A stretch of DNA of 64,000 bases from Acidobacteriaceae bacterium. GTDB taxonomy: Bacteria; Acidobacteriota; Terriglobia; Terriglobales; Acidobacteriaceae. The notes under the pieces are model-generated. The model was not told where the DNA came from. It saw only the letters and a list, made by a program, of their open reading frames with translations, and did not search any database. The position numbers and the translations under genes were made by a program. Shown in pieces: positions 55,195-64,000 of this stretch. The stretch spans positions 1-64,000 of the forward strand of contig JANXYB010000014.1 of assembly GCA_025350325.1 (NCBI GenBank). Direction: 5' to 3'. Numbering within the stretch: the stretch's first letter is position 1; the number at the start of each line of letters is the position of its first letter.

Positions 55195-56127
55195 CTAGGG
55201 CTTAAATGTCTGGGGTAGCGGCTTAAATCCCTGCGAAGTGCGGACAGGCAATTCAATCTGAAAACATGCGCCCGCAGGGTCCCGATTGGCAGCGTGGATC
55301 ACGCCGCCGGCGGCATTGACAATGTTGCGCGTGATCGACAAACCCAATCCCCGGTGCGCGACCGGCCACCCGCCGTTCCGGAATGTCGAACGGGACATAT
55401 CTGCCAGAGAATGACCCGCCTCGAAGATTGTCTCGAGTGCCCGGTCGGGGATTCCCGGCCCGCTGTCTTCAACATTCAGAGTCAGCCAGGCAGGGCTATC
55501 CGACTCGCTGCTGCTTTCCCACAGGGTCAGGTGCACTTTTCCCACACCGGCCATCGCTTCAGATGCATTCTTGACCAGGTTCACCAGAATCCGCGTAAAG
55601 TCTTCACTGATCATCGACACTGGCAGAGCGCCGCCTTGGGCGTCGATAGTAAGGGATACCGCAGGTCCGGCGAGAGCGGCCAGTAGGTTCCTGTTGGCCA
55701 GAAGTTCTTCCGCGAGATTGTCGATGGGAACGGTGGCTTGGCCACGGAGTGCGCGGCTATCGCGGGTTATTGCCGGTTCAACCGCATGGCCCAGCCAGTC
55801 AGAAACAGAGCCGTGGGTTCTACGCCCCGTGCCGTGAATTTGAGCTTGAGGCGGGTCGAGTGCTACCAGCTTTTCAACCAGCCTGCTGCTGGCAGCGGAA
55901 ACCAGCTTCAATTCGGCGGCATAGTGGGCAAAAGGTGAACTAAGCACGCCCGGCTCTCGCAAAAGATCGCAGTACAGATCGAGCGCTGTGACCATGTTGC
56001 GGGCATCGTGCGCTAACTCAGCCAAACTCTCCCCGCGAGGGCTTGAGGCGGACAGCGTCTTCCCAACCGCATACTCCGAACTCATCTCCGTCACGCCTAG
56101 TTCCGACAACTGCTCAAGCTGCTGCAT
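55195..56127 (-). CDS. soluble histidine kinase
   Basis: 311 residues with no transmembrane segment and no obvious sensory domain. The H-box is LAELAHDARNMVTAL with His40, followed by a HATPase domain with N-box NLVKNASEAM, G1 DSGPGIP and G2 RGLGLSI. The ATG at 56127 has GAGG six bases upstream (the codon before it is TTG). The short H-box HDARN resembles that of HWE/HDxRN-type kinases. Fifty-one bases upstream of the sigma-54 activator, so presumably first gene of the operon. Which protein it phosphorylates is open because the neighbouring receivers are degenerate. Confidence 0.88.
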   Translation of the reverse strand: MQQLEQLSELGVTEMSSEYAVGKTLSASSPRGESLAELAHDARNMVTALDLYCDLLREPGVLSSPFAHYAAELKLVSAASSRLVEKLVALDPPQAQIHGTGRRTHGSVSDWLGHAVEPAITRDSRALRGQATVPIDNLAEELLANRNLLAALAGPAVSLTIDAQGGALPVSMISEDFTRILVNLVKNASEAMAGVGKVHLTLWESSSESDSPAWLTLNVEDSGPGIPDRALETIFEAGHSLADMSRSTFRNGGWPVAHRGLGLSITRNIVNAAGGVIHAANRDPAGACFQIELPVRTSQGFKPLPQTFKP

Positions 56128-56485
56128 CAATTTCCTCTCGTCTCCCGTTGCTTTGTATCGGGCGGGATTCCCGTTGTTACGCTTTCTGCTTTCTTCCTAC
56201 GCTAGTATTTGTCTTTCCTTATTACACGCAGCGTGCCAAACCCGAACGGTATCGTAAGATGCTCATAGATAAAGGCTTACTGGGTAAGGGTATCCAATCG
56301 GCTGGGGGGAATTAGGTCTGCTCTGTCCCGATTTGGGACGGCGACCCTGCATCTTCGGTCCGCATCCTGTTGATCTATAACCTGTTACAAGTAAAATCCT
56401 ATTTTGGTCAGACAAAGGCGCTTTCCCGTTCCGGGACTAAAGGCCAATCGTGGAGCGGGCATACCGCCGCATTTACAATCCACTC
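56128..56485. other. 358-bp divergent intergenic region with a sigma-54-like site
   Basis: Between the kinase (minus) and rph (plus). On the minus strand TGGCACG (56232-56238) is followed after CTGC by GTGTA (56223-56227), a near match to the -24/-12 consensus TGGCACG-N4-TTGCA with GT instead of the usual GC at -12. No other feature was recognised. Confidence 0.4.
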
Positions 56486-57229
56486 ATGCACGACCCTCGC
56501 TCCTCCCTCATCTTTCGCCCCGGTGATCGCAAAGCCGACCAGATGCGCTGTCTTACTTTGGTCCCAGGTTTTGTTCAGACCGCCGAGGGCTCCGTACTGG
56601 TTTCCCTCGGCAATACGCGGGTTTTAACAAACGCGACTATTGAACAGGGCGTCCCAGGCTGGCTGCGCAACTCCGGCCGCGGCTGGGTGACGGCAGAATA
56701 TTCCATGCTGCCGCGCGCCACGGTTACACGCACCCCGCGCGAGAGTGAGAAGGGGAAAATTGGCGGTCGCACGCACGAGATTCAGCGGCTCATTGGGCGC
56801 AGCCTGCGTTCAGTCGTTGATATGCAAGCGCTTGGCGAGCGGACGGTGATTCTCGATTGCGATGTGATCCAGGCCGACGGCGGCACGCGTACGGCAGCCA
56901 TCACGGGCGCGGCGGTGGCGCTCGGTATTGCGCTGAACGCACTGGTCAAGGCTGGAACCCTGAAGCGATCCCCCCTGAAACAGCTGATCGCCGCGACATC
57001 AGTCGGTATTGTGGACGGCAACGCGTTGCTTGATCTGTGTTACGAAGAGGATTCGCAAGCCGAAGTGGACATGAACGTGGTGATGACTGAAGACGGCGGG
57101 CTGGTCGAAACCCAGGCGACGGCCGAAAAGGGCAGCTACTCCCGAAGCCAGTTGAATGCTTTGATCGATCTCGCTGAGGCGGGAATTCGGGATATCTTTC
57201 AGTCGCAGCGAGCGGTGCTTGAGGGCTAG
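56486..57229 (+). CDS. rph: ribonuclease PH
   Basis: 247 residues from the ATG at 56486. Phosphorolytic 3'-5' exoribonuclease that trims tRNA 3' ends. Family features: [20 protein letters not shown] at the N-terminus, [42 protein letters not shown], and the acidic catalytic segment [21 protein letters not shown]. The N-terminus is slightly longer than usual and an upstream ATG at 56450 adds 12 unlikely residues. Single-gene unit with the 358-bp regulatory region upstream. Confidence 0.96.
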   Translation: MHDPRSSLIFRPGDRKADQMRCLTLVPGFVQTAEGSVLVSLGNTRVLTNATIEQGVPGWLRNSGRGWVTAEYSMLPRATVTRTPRESEKGKIGGRTHEIQRLIGRSLRSVVDMQALGERTVILDCDVIQADGGTRTAAITGAAVALGIALNALVKAGTLKRSPLKQLIAATSVGIVDGNALLDLCYEEDSQAEVDMNVVMTEDGGLVETQATAEKGSYSRSQLNALIDLAEAGIRDIFQSQRAVLEG

Positions 57230-57291
57230 GGATCAGAGCACGTCGCCGGCATGCGGATCGATCCTAAGGTACGGGCAACAGGCTTCAACTT

Positions 57292-58782
57292 TCAACGCAA
57301 CACGGCGGCCAGCACCAGCGTTCCACCCAGCCCGGCGATGGACAGGATGGTTTCAAGCACCGTCCATGTGCTCAGAGTCTCCTTCATCTCCAGTTTGAAG
57401 AAAGACTGAATCATCCAAAAGCCGGGGTCGTTGACGTGCGACAGGATGAGCGAGCCGGTTCCCGTAGCCAGCACCAGCAGTTCCGGGCGGACGCCGAGAT
57501 GACCGACGGTGGGTGCGAGGACCGCCGATGCAACGGCCATTGCCACGGTCGCCGAACCCATGGAAACCCGTACCACGGCGGCCAGGAGCCACGCCAGGAC
57601 CAAGGGTGGCATGTGCGCGCCGAGAGCAAGGCTGATCGTAGCTTGGGCCGCGCCCGAGTCCCGCAGGATGCCGCTCAGCCCTCCCGCGGCAGCCAGGATC
57701 ACGAGCACGTTCGCGATTGGCTCGAACGATTCAGTTGTCACTTGCCGCAGCAGTTCTCTGCCGTGGTGCCGGCCAGTCTGGATGCGACCGCCGAGAGTTA
57801 CAAGCGCCACTAGAACCGCGACGAGAAGAGCGACGTCCGGGCTTCCGATGAACCGGAACACCAGATTCGCCCCACTGCCTGGCGCAGAAAGCGAATCGGC
57901 CCAACTGCCCAGGAAAATCAGGGCGATTGGCAACAAAATGGCGCAAGTTGCGCGCAGCGGCCCGGCGGGGGGCGGGATCGGCTCCACGGGTTCAGATTTG
58001 ACCTGCGAATTTGCCTCCTCGTTATCTGCATCCAAATTCAGTTGCGCTGGAACGCCAAAGATGGCCGCTTCCTGCTCGACGACCCCGACCGATTTTTTTG
58101 AATGTTTTGTAGTCCAGCGTCGGATAAGAAACCAGCTCAGACCGGGGCCGGCCAGGGCAGCAGCGGGCAGGCCGACGATGAGTCCCCACAGAATAGTGCG
58201 GCCGAGGTCCGCATGAAACTGCGTGGCCGCGAGCATGGCCGCGGGGTGCGGCGGAAGCGTGCCATGGACGATGGAGAGGCCAGCAAGGAGGGGAAGGCCC
58301 ACCAGCATGGGTGGACGGGCGCTGCGGCTGGCTGCGGCAGCCACGATTGGCATCAGCAGCACCAGTCCCACTTCGAAAAACACCGGCATCCCCACCAGGA
58401 TGCCAAGGCCCAGCAACGCCCAAGGCAGACCCCGTTCGCCGCAATTGTCAACCAGCAATCTGCCGAGAGCGGTTGCCCCCCCGGATCGCGCCAACAGATT
58501 GCCGAGGATGGCACCCAGTCCCAACACAATCGCGATGTGGCCCATCAGGTTGCCGACGCCAGCCGAAAAAGAGAGGGGAATTTGCTTGAGCGGCATGCCG
58601 GATGCGACTCCCAAAAACAGGGCTGCGACGACCAGGGCCAGTGCTGGATGGAGGCGCACTCGGGCGATCAGTACCAGGAGCAGCAGCACCGCTCCCGCGG
58701 CGCAGAGGAGTAGAAACCAGCTTGGGGATGCAGTAGCGGCGGCGAGAGGCACGGACGGATTATTCCACAAGTAGCGGTCCAA
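57292..58782 (-). CDS. GntP-family gluconate/sugar-acid permease
   Basis: 496-residue inner-membrane proton symporter with 12 or more helices. Typical family blocks are FSAGVGNLMGHIAIVLGLGAILGNLLARSGGATAL, FFEVGLVLLMPIVAAAA, LSIVHGTLPPHPAAM, and LATGTGSLILSHVNDPGFWMI close to the C-terminus. The substrate is probably gluconate or another sugar acid. Divergent from the fructose-bisphosphate aldolase gene, with about 155 bp between the start codons, so the two may respond to the same carbon signals. Confidence 0.92.
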   Translation of the reverse strand: MDRYLWNNPSVPLAAATASPSWFLLLCAAGAVLLLLVLIARVRLHPALALVVAALFLGVASGMPLKQIPLSFSAGVGNLMGHIAIVLGLGAILGNLLARSGGATALGRLLVDNCGERGLPWALLGLGILVGMPVFFEVGLVLLMPIVAAAASRSARPPMLVGLPLLAGLSIVHGTLPPHPAAMLAATQFHADLGRTILWGLIVGLPAAALAGPGLSWFLIRRWTTKHSKKSVGVVEQEAAIFGVPAQLNLDADNEEANSQVKSEPVEPIPPPAGPLRATCAILLPIALIFLGSWADSLSAPGSGANLVFRFIGSPDVALLVAVLVALVTLGGRIQTGRHHGRELLRQVTTESFEPIANVLVILAAAGGLSGILRDSGAAQATISLALGAHMPPLVLAWLLAAVVRVSMGSATVAMAVASAVLAPTVGHLGVRPELLVLATGTGSLILSHVNDPGFWMIQSFFKLEMKETLSTWTVLETILSIAGLGGTLVLAAVLR

Positions 58783-58937
58783 AGGACTTCCAACCGTGTG
58801 TTCGATGACACACTTCGACGTTGCACGCCTCTGCTACCATAGGGACGATTGCAAGACCAGTCGCGCGACAGGCTGATTTCCCGCCCTCAAACGGGCCCGA
58901 GCAAAGCGGCGGCCGGATTTCAAGAAGGAGATTTCTT

Positions 58938-59990
58938 ATGCCTTTAGTTTCCATGCGGCAGTTGCTCGACGAGGCCGCCAAGGGCGGATACGGTGTCGGT
59001 GCATTCAACGTCAACGATATGGAACAGATTCAGGCCATCATGGGCGCGGCAGTCGAGACCAAATCCCCGGTGGTCATTCAAGCCAGCCGAGGCGCGCGCC
59101 AGTTTGCGCAAGACCGTTACCTGTTTCACCTCATCCTGGCGGCCAGCGAATTACATCCGGAAATTCCGATCGCCATGCACCAGGATCACGGCAACAGCTT
59201 TGAGACCTGCAAAAGCGCGATTGAACTTGGCTACACTTCTGTAATGATGGACGGATCGCTCAAGGAAGATGGCAAAACTCCGTCGTCATTTGAAGAGAAC
59301 GTCGAAGTGACTCGCAAGGTGGTTGAATTTGCGCATGCGCGCGGCGTCACAGTTGAAGGTGAAATCGGCGTGTTGGGCGGCGTTGAAGACGGCCATGGCG
59401 CGGGCGGTACCGGACTCGAGCACATCACGGATCCTGACCAGGCTGTCGAATTTGCCGAGCGAACCGGCGTGGATGCGCTGGCCATCGCCATCGGCACCAG
59501 CCATGGGGCATACAAGTTCACCAAGAAGCCAGACGGCTCCGTACTCAAGATGGATGTGCTGCTGGCTATTCACAAGCGCCTGCCCCACACCCATCTGGTG
59601 ATGCATGGCAGCTCTTCGGTTCCGAAAGACTTACAGGATGTTATCAACCAATACGGCGGCAAGTTGAAGGAGACGTGGGGCGTGCCGGTTGAAGAGATTC
59701 AGCTCGGCATTCGCAACGGCGTGCGAAAGATCAACGTCGACACCGACAATCGTCTGGCCATCACCGGCGCCATCCGCAAGGTGCTCTGGACAACCCCGGA
59801 AAAATTCGATCCGCGCGATTACATGAAGCCCGCCCGCGAAGCTATGCAAAAGGTAGTTGCGCAACGCATGACCCAGTTTGGGCAGGCCGGGCACGCGGGG
59901 GACTACAAGCCGCTCACGATTACCGAGATCGCGAAGGGCTATGCCAATGGATCGCTGGACACGCGGCCTTCTTTGACTGCGGCTCACTAA
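58938..59990 (+). CDS. fba: class II fructose-bisphosphate aldolase
   Basis: 350 residues from the ATG at 58938 with AAGGAGA upstream. An in-frame start at 58821 would add 39 unlikely residues. Zinc-dependent aldolase of glycolysis and gluconeogenesis. Features seen: [17 protein letters not shown] at the N-terminus, the zinc-binding and catalytic segment [35 protein letters not shown], and [11 protein letters not shown], with [17 protein letters not shown] near the C-terminus. Followed by a rho-independent terminator. Confidence 0.95.
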   Translation: MPLVSMRQLLDEAAKGGYGVGAFNVNDMEQIQAIMGAAVETKSPVVIQASRGARQFAQDRYLFHLILAASELHPEIPIAMHQDHGNSFETCKSAIELGYTSVMMDGSLKEDGKTPSSFEENVEVTRKVVEFAHARGVTVEGEIGVLGGVEDGHGAGGTGLEHITDPDQAVEFAERTGVDALAIAIGTSHGAYKFTKKPDGSVLKMDVLLAIHKRLPHTHLVMHGSSSVPKDLQDVINQYGGKLKETWGVPVEEIQLGIRNGVRKINVDTDNRLAITGAIRKVLWTTPEKFDPRDYMKPAREAMQKVVAQRMTQFGQAGHAGDYKPLTITEIAKGYANGSLDTRPSLTAAH

Positions 59991-60015
59991 GCAGCGATAG
60001 TTTCCGCTTCATCAC

Positions 60016-60050
60016 AAAGGCCACTTCGCGCTCACTGGGTGGCCTTTTCC
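60016..60050 (+). terminator. rho-independent terminator of fba
   Basis: Stem aaaggccac (60016-60024) with gtggccttt (60039-60047), followed by a T-rich run. It lies 26 bp after the fba stop codon and overlaps the end of the MFS fragment. Confidence 0.8.
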
Positions 60051-60331
60051 TTTGCTTGCACAGAGGTAAAGGAAAAAATATCGGCTGAATGATTGCCTTT
60101 GATAGGAATGAAGACGGCAAGACTGAGTGTGTAGCTCGAGAGCACCGCCTTCATGCTGAGCGGCGCGACATGGAGCGCGTTGGATATTGCAGGCACAGCG
60201 GTGTTGAGAATCGTGGTGTCGAGCGACTTCATAAAAAACGCCACTGCAACCAGCCACGGTAGTAGCCGCTTGCTAACATCGCAGGGTGCGAGAGATTTGA
60301 GTTGGACGCCAGGGGGGTCGGATGAACTCAT
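60032..60331 (-). pseudogene. truncated MFS transporter (DHA2-like) fragment
   Basis: Starts MSSSDPPGVQLKSL and continues LLPWLVAVAFFMKSLDTTIL, NTAVPAISNALHVAPLS and VLSSYTLSLAVFIPI, which is the first-helix and second-helix region of EmrB/QacA-type drug exporters (14-helix class). After residue 77 the sequence leaves the family pattern (KGNHSADIFSF) and stops at 99, inside the fba terminator. Intact members have about 480 residues, so this is a 5' remnant. The truncation is where the conserved GxxxDRFG loop would be. Confidence 0.75.
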
Positions 60332-60426
60332 CAGGGAAGTGGCTTACGAAGAAAGACTAATTATCTCACCAGCCTTGCATAGTCGTTTGTGATTAGATGC
60401 GTCGGGATTCATGCGCCGCTAAATCG

Positions 60427-61782
60427 TTAAAGATGTGCGAACGTCTGTTGAGACTTGACCGTGTCTGGTGATGGCACTAATTCGAACGACTGCTTGATAT
60501 AAATCCGCAGATAAAAGACTGCCATTGCAAGAAGAATGAGCGGAACAGGAAAAGCCAGCATGGCAATCACTAAAAATCCCTGTATGCCGGTCGCTGCCAT
60601 GTGGAGTTTGGGCAGGAACGCAAGGAAGAATGCCCAAGGCAAATCCGCGGTCAAGATGAATCCGATCGAAGTGATCAGCAACGCGAGTCGCGCTGTCAGA
60701 CCGCCTCTGGCCCAAAGCCATGCGCAAGCGGGAATGGTCAGAATAATGAGCCGCGCATCATATTGACGGTGGTAGAGAGGCAGTAAGGTGAGCGCCGAGA
60801 TCGCCGCAATCGCAAGCCACGTCTTATGGATTTCGACTTTCGTTTGGAGCGTTACGAACATCCAGGTTAATAGGAGGGCTCCGCAGATCGCGTAACTAGC
60901 TAAATTGTAGAAATGCGGATTGTCCCAGAAAATGCTAAGTACCGCTTGCAGGTCGGTGATCACAAAAGTGCCGCGATGCAAAACGGAAGCCGGGCCTGGA
61001 TCGCTCACGCCACCGCGCATCGAGAGCGCCCCCACATTGAAGCGCATCTCCTGAGTCCAACGCGGTGCAATATAAGTGAGCCACACGACAACCGGTATGG
61101 TCGCGCCGACCAGGGCTGCGAATGTCTGCACTGCGCGTCTGCGATAAGTACCGCCGGCCAGGAGAAAGTACAGCCACACTAGGCCGGAATCATGTGGCTT
61201 GAGTGCGAGACTCGCTGCAAGACACAAGATTCCGGCGAGCGCGAAGCGTTCGCGATAGAAACACCACACTGCGATCGCACATAAACTTACGCACAGGCCT
61301 GCCGGATTTCCCGCGGAGATCAGTGATCCACTATTAGCAAGGTAGAAACAAAGCAATGCCGCGGAGAGCAAGGGCGCATGGTCAGCGCCCAGGTCCCACA
61401 TCAAAAAGGCGGCAAGGATGAAGCTGAATGCGATGAGAGCGATCCATAATATCCTTGCCGCGGCGAAGGGCATCAGTGAAAGCGGCAGCGTGACAGTGAA
61501 TACGGTTGGCAAGTAAATGTAGCGAGTTTCGAAATCGAGTGTCGCCCGATCAGCGGGCGTGATGGGGATGGCTGCGCCCTCTTCATGGTAGATCCGCATC
61601 ACGTCGCTTTGTTTGTAGGGATCGCAATGTTCAAACAAGCATCGCGCTGCACAGTGCGCCATTCTGAAATCCAACTGTGCATCATGCTGCATACTCAACA
61701 TTGCCAGGCCAAGCAAGAGAAATGTTAAGCATCCGAGCCGCATCAAGTGCAGTCCGTCTGTTCGCGCTCGGGGCTTATTCAT
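60427..61782 (-). CDS. polytopic membrane protein, GT87 (DUF2029)-like
   Basis: 451 residues from the ATG at 61782 with about ten transmembrane helices. The layout matches the glycosyltransferase-87/DUF2029 family: a first periplasmic loop with Asp/Arg residues (QLDFRMAHCAARCLFEHCDPYKQ) and a YIYLPTVF segment, then DSGLVWLYFLLAGG and YDARLIILTIPACAW later. Such enzymes use lipid-linked sugar donors, for example mannosyltransferases; the donor here cannot be told. A GTG at 61800 would add six residues. It lies 58 bp downstream of the ABC exporter gene on the same strand. Confidence 0.75.
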   Translation of the reverse strand: MNKPRARTDGLHLMRLGCLTFLLLGLAMLSMQHDAQLDFRMAHCAARCLFEHCDPYKQSDVMRIYHEEGAAIPITPADRATLDFETRYIYLPTVFTVTLPLSLMPFAAARILWIALIAFSFILAAFLMWDLGADHAPLLSAALLCFYLANSGSLISAGNPAGLCVSLCAIAVWCFYRERFALAGILCLAASLALKPHDSGLVWLYFLLAGGTYRRRAVQTFAALVGATIPVVVWLTYIAPRWTQEMRFNVGALSMRGGVSDPGPASVLHRGTFVITDLQAVLSIFWDNPHFYNLASYAICGALLLTWMFVTLQTKVEIHKTWLAIAAISALTLLPLYHRQYDARLIILTIPACAWLWARGGLTARLALLITSIGFILTADLPWAFFLAFLPKLHMAATGIQGFLVIAMLAFPVPLILLAMAVFYLRIYIKQSFELVPSPDTVKSQQTFAHL

Positions 61783-61840
61783 TGGCCACAAGACTACCAC
61801 TGTAAACGTGGTCGACGGCAGCCGATAAAAGGGGGCGTAC

Positions 61841-63892
61841 TCAGAGGATAGCTTGAGCGGCGGCTGGCTGCCCTACGGACGAAGGCGTGATTCCGGCTTC
61901 CTGGTCCTTGTATTGCAACTGGTAGAGCTTCCAGTAAAGGCCGCGTTGCGCGAGCAATTGTTGATGTGAGCCTGATTCGCGCAACTGGCCTTTGTGCATC
62001 ACCAGAATGACTTCTGCGCGCTGTACCGTCGAGAGGCGGTGCGCGACCAGCACGCTGGTGCGACCCTCAACCATGCGCTCAAGGGCGCCGCGAATGCGAA
62101 GTTCGGTGTCGGTGTCAACGCTTGACGTTGCTTCGTCGAGGATCAGGATGCGCGGATTGTAAGCCAGAGCACGTGCAAAATTAATGAGCTGCTTCTGTCC
62201 TGTGGAGAGAGAATTTCCCCGCTCCTGCACGGGCTCGTCAAACTGACCTGGCAACCCTTCGATGAAGTCGAGCACGTTCACATCGCGGGCCGCCTGGCGC
62301 ATTTCAGCCGCGGTTATCTTTTCATTGCCAAATCGTATGTTCTCCGCCAATGTGCCGGTGAAGAGAAAAGGGTCCTGTAAAACCACGGCGTAATGATTGC
62401 GAAGCGCGGCCAGATCCTGTTCGCGAAGGTCGACTCCATCTAGAAGGATCTGCCCAGCCGTCACATCGTAGAAGCGCATCATCAGGCTGGTGAGCGTGGT
62501 TTTACCGGCGCCGGTGTGTCCGACAATCGCAACAGTTTGCCCGGGTTCAATGGTGAACGAAACGTCCTTTAGAATCCACTCTATGTCTTTAATCCCAGTG
62601 AGTTCAGCGGCTGGGCTGCGCAAACCGGCGGCCGTGTCAACTACTTGCTGCTGTTCAGGCGTGAGCTTTTGGTAGGTGAACCACACATGGCGAAACTCAA
62701 TCTTGTTTGAGCCGTCGCCCGTACGGGGATGAGCGGGGCTGACGATTTCAGGTGCAGTGTCGAGCAGCTTGAAGATGCGTTCGCAGGCAGCCATCGCAGC
62801 TTGCAAAATGTTGTACTTGTCGCTTAAATCCTGAATTGGGCGCCAGAAACGCTGCGAATACATGTTGAACATGGCCAGCATGCCGATGGTTACCGACCCG
62901 GAAAGCACGCCAAAGCCGCCGCGCCAGATAACCAGTGCGATGGCGACCGAAGACAACAGTTCAACTGCGGGGTAGTACAGTGCATAGGCAAAAATGGTGT
63001 CTTTGAACGCGATCATGTGCAGGCGATTCACCGCCTCAAAATCGTTGTAAGCGCGCTGTTCCCGATTAAAAAGTTGGACCACCGTCATGCCGCTGACGTG
63101 TTCCTGGGTAAAGCTGTTGATGCGCGCAATAGCGGCGCGTACACGGCGGTAGCTCTCGCGTACGCTGTTGCGGAACAAGCGCGTGACAATCAAGATCAGC
63201 GGTAAGACTGCGAACGCCAATAGGGCAAGCCACCAGTTGATGCTGAGCATCACGATGGCCATGATGGTGAGAGTGAAAAAGTCATCGACGATGGCGAGAA
63301 TGCCGCCGGTAAACATCTCGTTGATGGCATCTACGTCCGATGTAATGCGCGTGACGAGGCGGCCCACTGCGTGATTGTCAAAGAACCCAATGTGCATGCG
63401 TTGCATGTGGCGAAAAATATCGCGGCGCAGATCAAACATGATTTTCTGCCCGGTCCACTGCATTAGGTAGGTCTGTATAAATTCAAACAGATAAGCCGAA
63501 ACGAGTGCGATGAGGTAAACGAGAGCGAGGCGGGTGATGCCTTGCACGGGGTCCGATGGTAAATGACGCGTAAGCAGATTGGTCGGTCCGCCCCCGTGCG
63601 TCAAAATGCTTGTCGGCAAGCCACTCTGTGTCTGGGTTGGAAAATAACGATCGATTCCCACCATGACAAGGTATGGGCCCGCCACGTCGCTGAGCGACTT
63701 GAGAGATATGGCTAGGGAAGAAATCGCCGCCTGCCACCAATACGGGCGCAAGTAATAACCGAGCCGCCGGATCAACCGGGAATCGTAGACCTTGCCAACC
63801 GGATCTTCCTCTGCCTTGCGGGGCGATTCCGGATTGCGCTGGGCGGTTTGCTTCGGATTGGACTGGCTTGATTTTTGTGCTTCGTCCGGCAT
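61841..63892 (-). CDS. ABC transporter exporter half-type (transmembrane plus ATPase)
   Basis: 683-residue MsbA-like half transporter: six-helix transmembrane domain (about 45-340) followed by the ATPase (about 400-660) with Walker A GHTGAGKTTL, Q-loop VLQDPFLFTGTL, signature LSTGQKQL, Walker B ILILDEATSSVD and H-loop VAHRLSTV. It has an N-terminal Lys/Ser/Gln-rich cytoplasmic extension of about 35 residues. The transported substrate (lipid or drug) is unknown. The start is MPDEAQKSS at 63892; the next 108 bases to the window end contain no gene. Confidence 0.9.
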   Translation of the reverse strand: MPDEAQKSSQSNPKQTAQRNPESPRKAEEDPVGKVYDSRLIRRLGYYLRPYWWQAAISSLAISLKSLSDVAGPYLVMVGIDRYFPTQTQSGLPTSILTHGGGPTNLLTRHLPSDPVQGITRLALVYLIALVSAYLFEFIQTYLMQWTGQKIMFDLRRDIFRHMQRMHIGFFDNHAVGRLVTRITSDVDAINEMFTGGILAIVDDFFTLTIMAIVMLSINWWLALLAFAVLPLILIVTRLFRNSVRESYRRVRAAIARINSFTQEHVSGMTVVQLFNREQRAYNDFEAVNRLHMIAFKDTIFAYALYYPAVELLSSVAIALVIWRGGFGVLSGSVTIGMLAMFNMYSQRFWRPIQDLSDKYNILQAAMAACERIFKLLDTAPEIVSPAHPRTGDGSNKIEFRHVWFTYQKLTPEQQQVVDTAAGLRSPAAELTGIKDIEWILKDVSFTIEPGQTVAIVGHTGAGKTTLTSLMMRFYDVTAGQILLDGVDLREQDLAALRNHYAVVLQDPFLFTGTLAENIRFGNEKITAAEMRQAARDVNVLDFIEGLPGQFDEPVQERGNSLSTGQKQLINFARALAYNPRILILDEATSSVDTDTELRIRGALERMVEGRTSVLVAHRLSTVQRAEVILVMHKGQLRESGSHQQLLAQRGLYWKLYQLQYKDQEAGITPSSVGQPAAAQAIL

Positions 63893-64000
63893 CGGTCGGG
63901 GCGTCTTCCACCTTTATTGTACGGGCCGCGGTGGATTCAGCGCCGGCGGCGCTTCACGATTGATCGTGGCAGGCACCCATACGGTAGGTCTTGGGCTGCC

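Overview
The window looks like a chromosomal segment from an acidobacterium, most likely class Terriglobia (Acidobacteriaceae-type). This is an inference from content: a giant Oar-like TonB receptor with an N-terminal carboxypeptidase-regulatory domain, a secreted S53 pro-kumamolisin with Ig-like repeats, an IPT/beta-propeller protein remnant, moderately high G+C, and many secreted or lipoprotein genes of unknown function. No rRNA, CRISPR array or complete mobile element was seen. One tRNA gene (Gly, CCC) is present.

Layout. 1-3.6 kb: the tig-clpP-clpX proteostasis operon (minus strand). 3.8-7.2 kb: a small CPCC protein, an outer-membrane barrel, and an exported Gfo/Idh/MocA oxidoreductase converging on an exported aldose 1-epimerase. 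7.7-14 kb: an S53 protease and a UPF0182 membrane protein, separated by a perfect 16-bp hairpin. 14.2-21 kb: a PAS histidine kinase, the two-gene Ku-LigD end-joining operon, and a MATE exporter. 21-30.3 kb is accessory in character: a decayed IPT/beta-propeller pseudogene, several lipoprotein or membrane proteins of unknown function, a zinc-ribbon/TM/OmpA fusion, and an N-terminal integrase remnant next to four copies of a 10-bp motif and tRNA-Gly. 30.4-47.5 kb: a family-5 uracil-DNA glycosylase, then many genes for nucleobase metabolism. These are XdhC, two CMP/dCMP-type deaminases, a MocA-like cytidylyltransferase, beta-ureidopropionase, PreT/PreA and dihydropyrimidinase, with an aldo/keto reductase, an Oar-like TonB receptor, a DUF2165 protein and an APC permease between them. 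47.7-53 kb: a LolD-like ATPase, ClpC and a class-III aminotransferase that could accept beta-alanine. 53-56.1 kb: a three-gene signalling operon (kinase, sigma-54 activator, receiver-like protein) whose receiver domains lack key acidic residues. 56.5-64 kb: RNase PH, a GntP permease, class II fructose-bisphosphate aldolase, a truncated MFS gene, a GT87-type membrane protein and an ABC exporter.

How the genes work together. PreT/PreA reduces uracil or thymine, dihydropyrimidinase opens the ring, and beta-ureidopropionase releases beta-alanine, CO2 and ammonia. The aminotransferase 4 kb downstream might then consume beta-alanine. XdhC and the MocA-like protein usually serve molybdenum hydroxylases such as xanthine dehydrogenase, which would fit with the guanine-deaminase-like protein, although no hydroxylase subunits lie in the window. 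The most novel-looking element is the signalling operon at 53.0-56.1 kb: its sigma-54 activator keeps GAFTGA and Walker motifs but has Asn where the phospho-accepting Asp should be.
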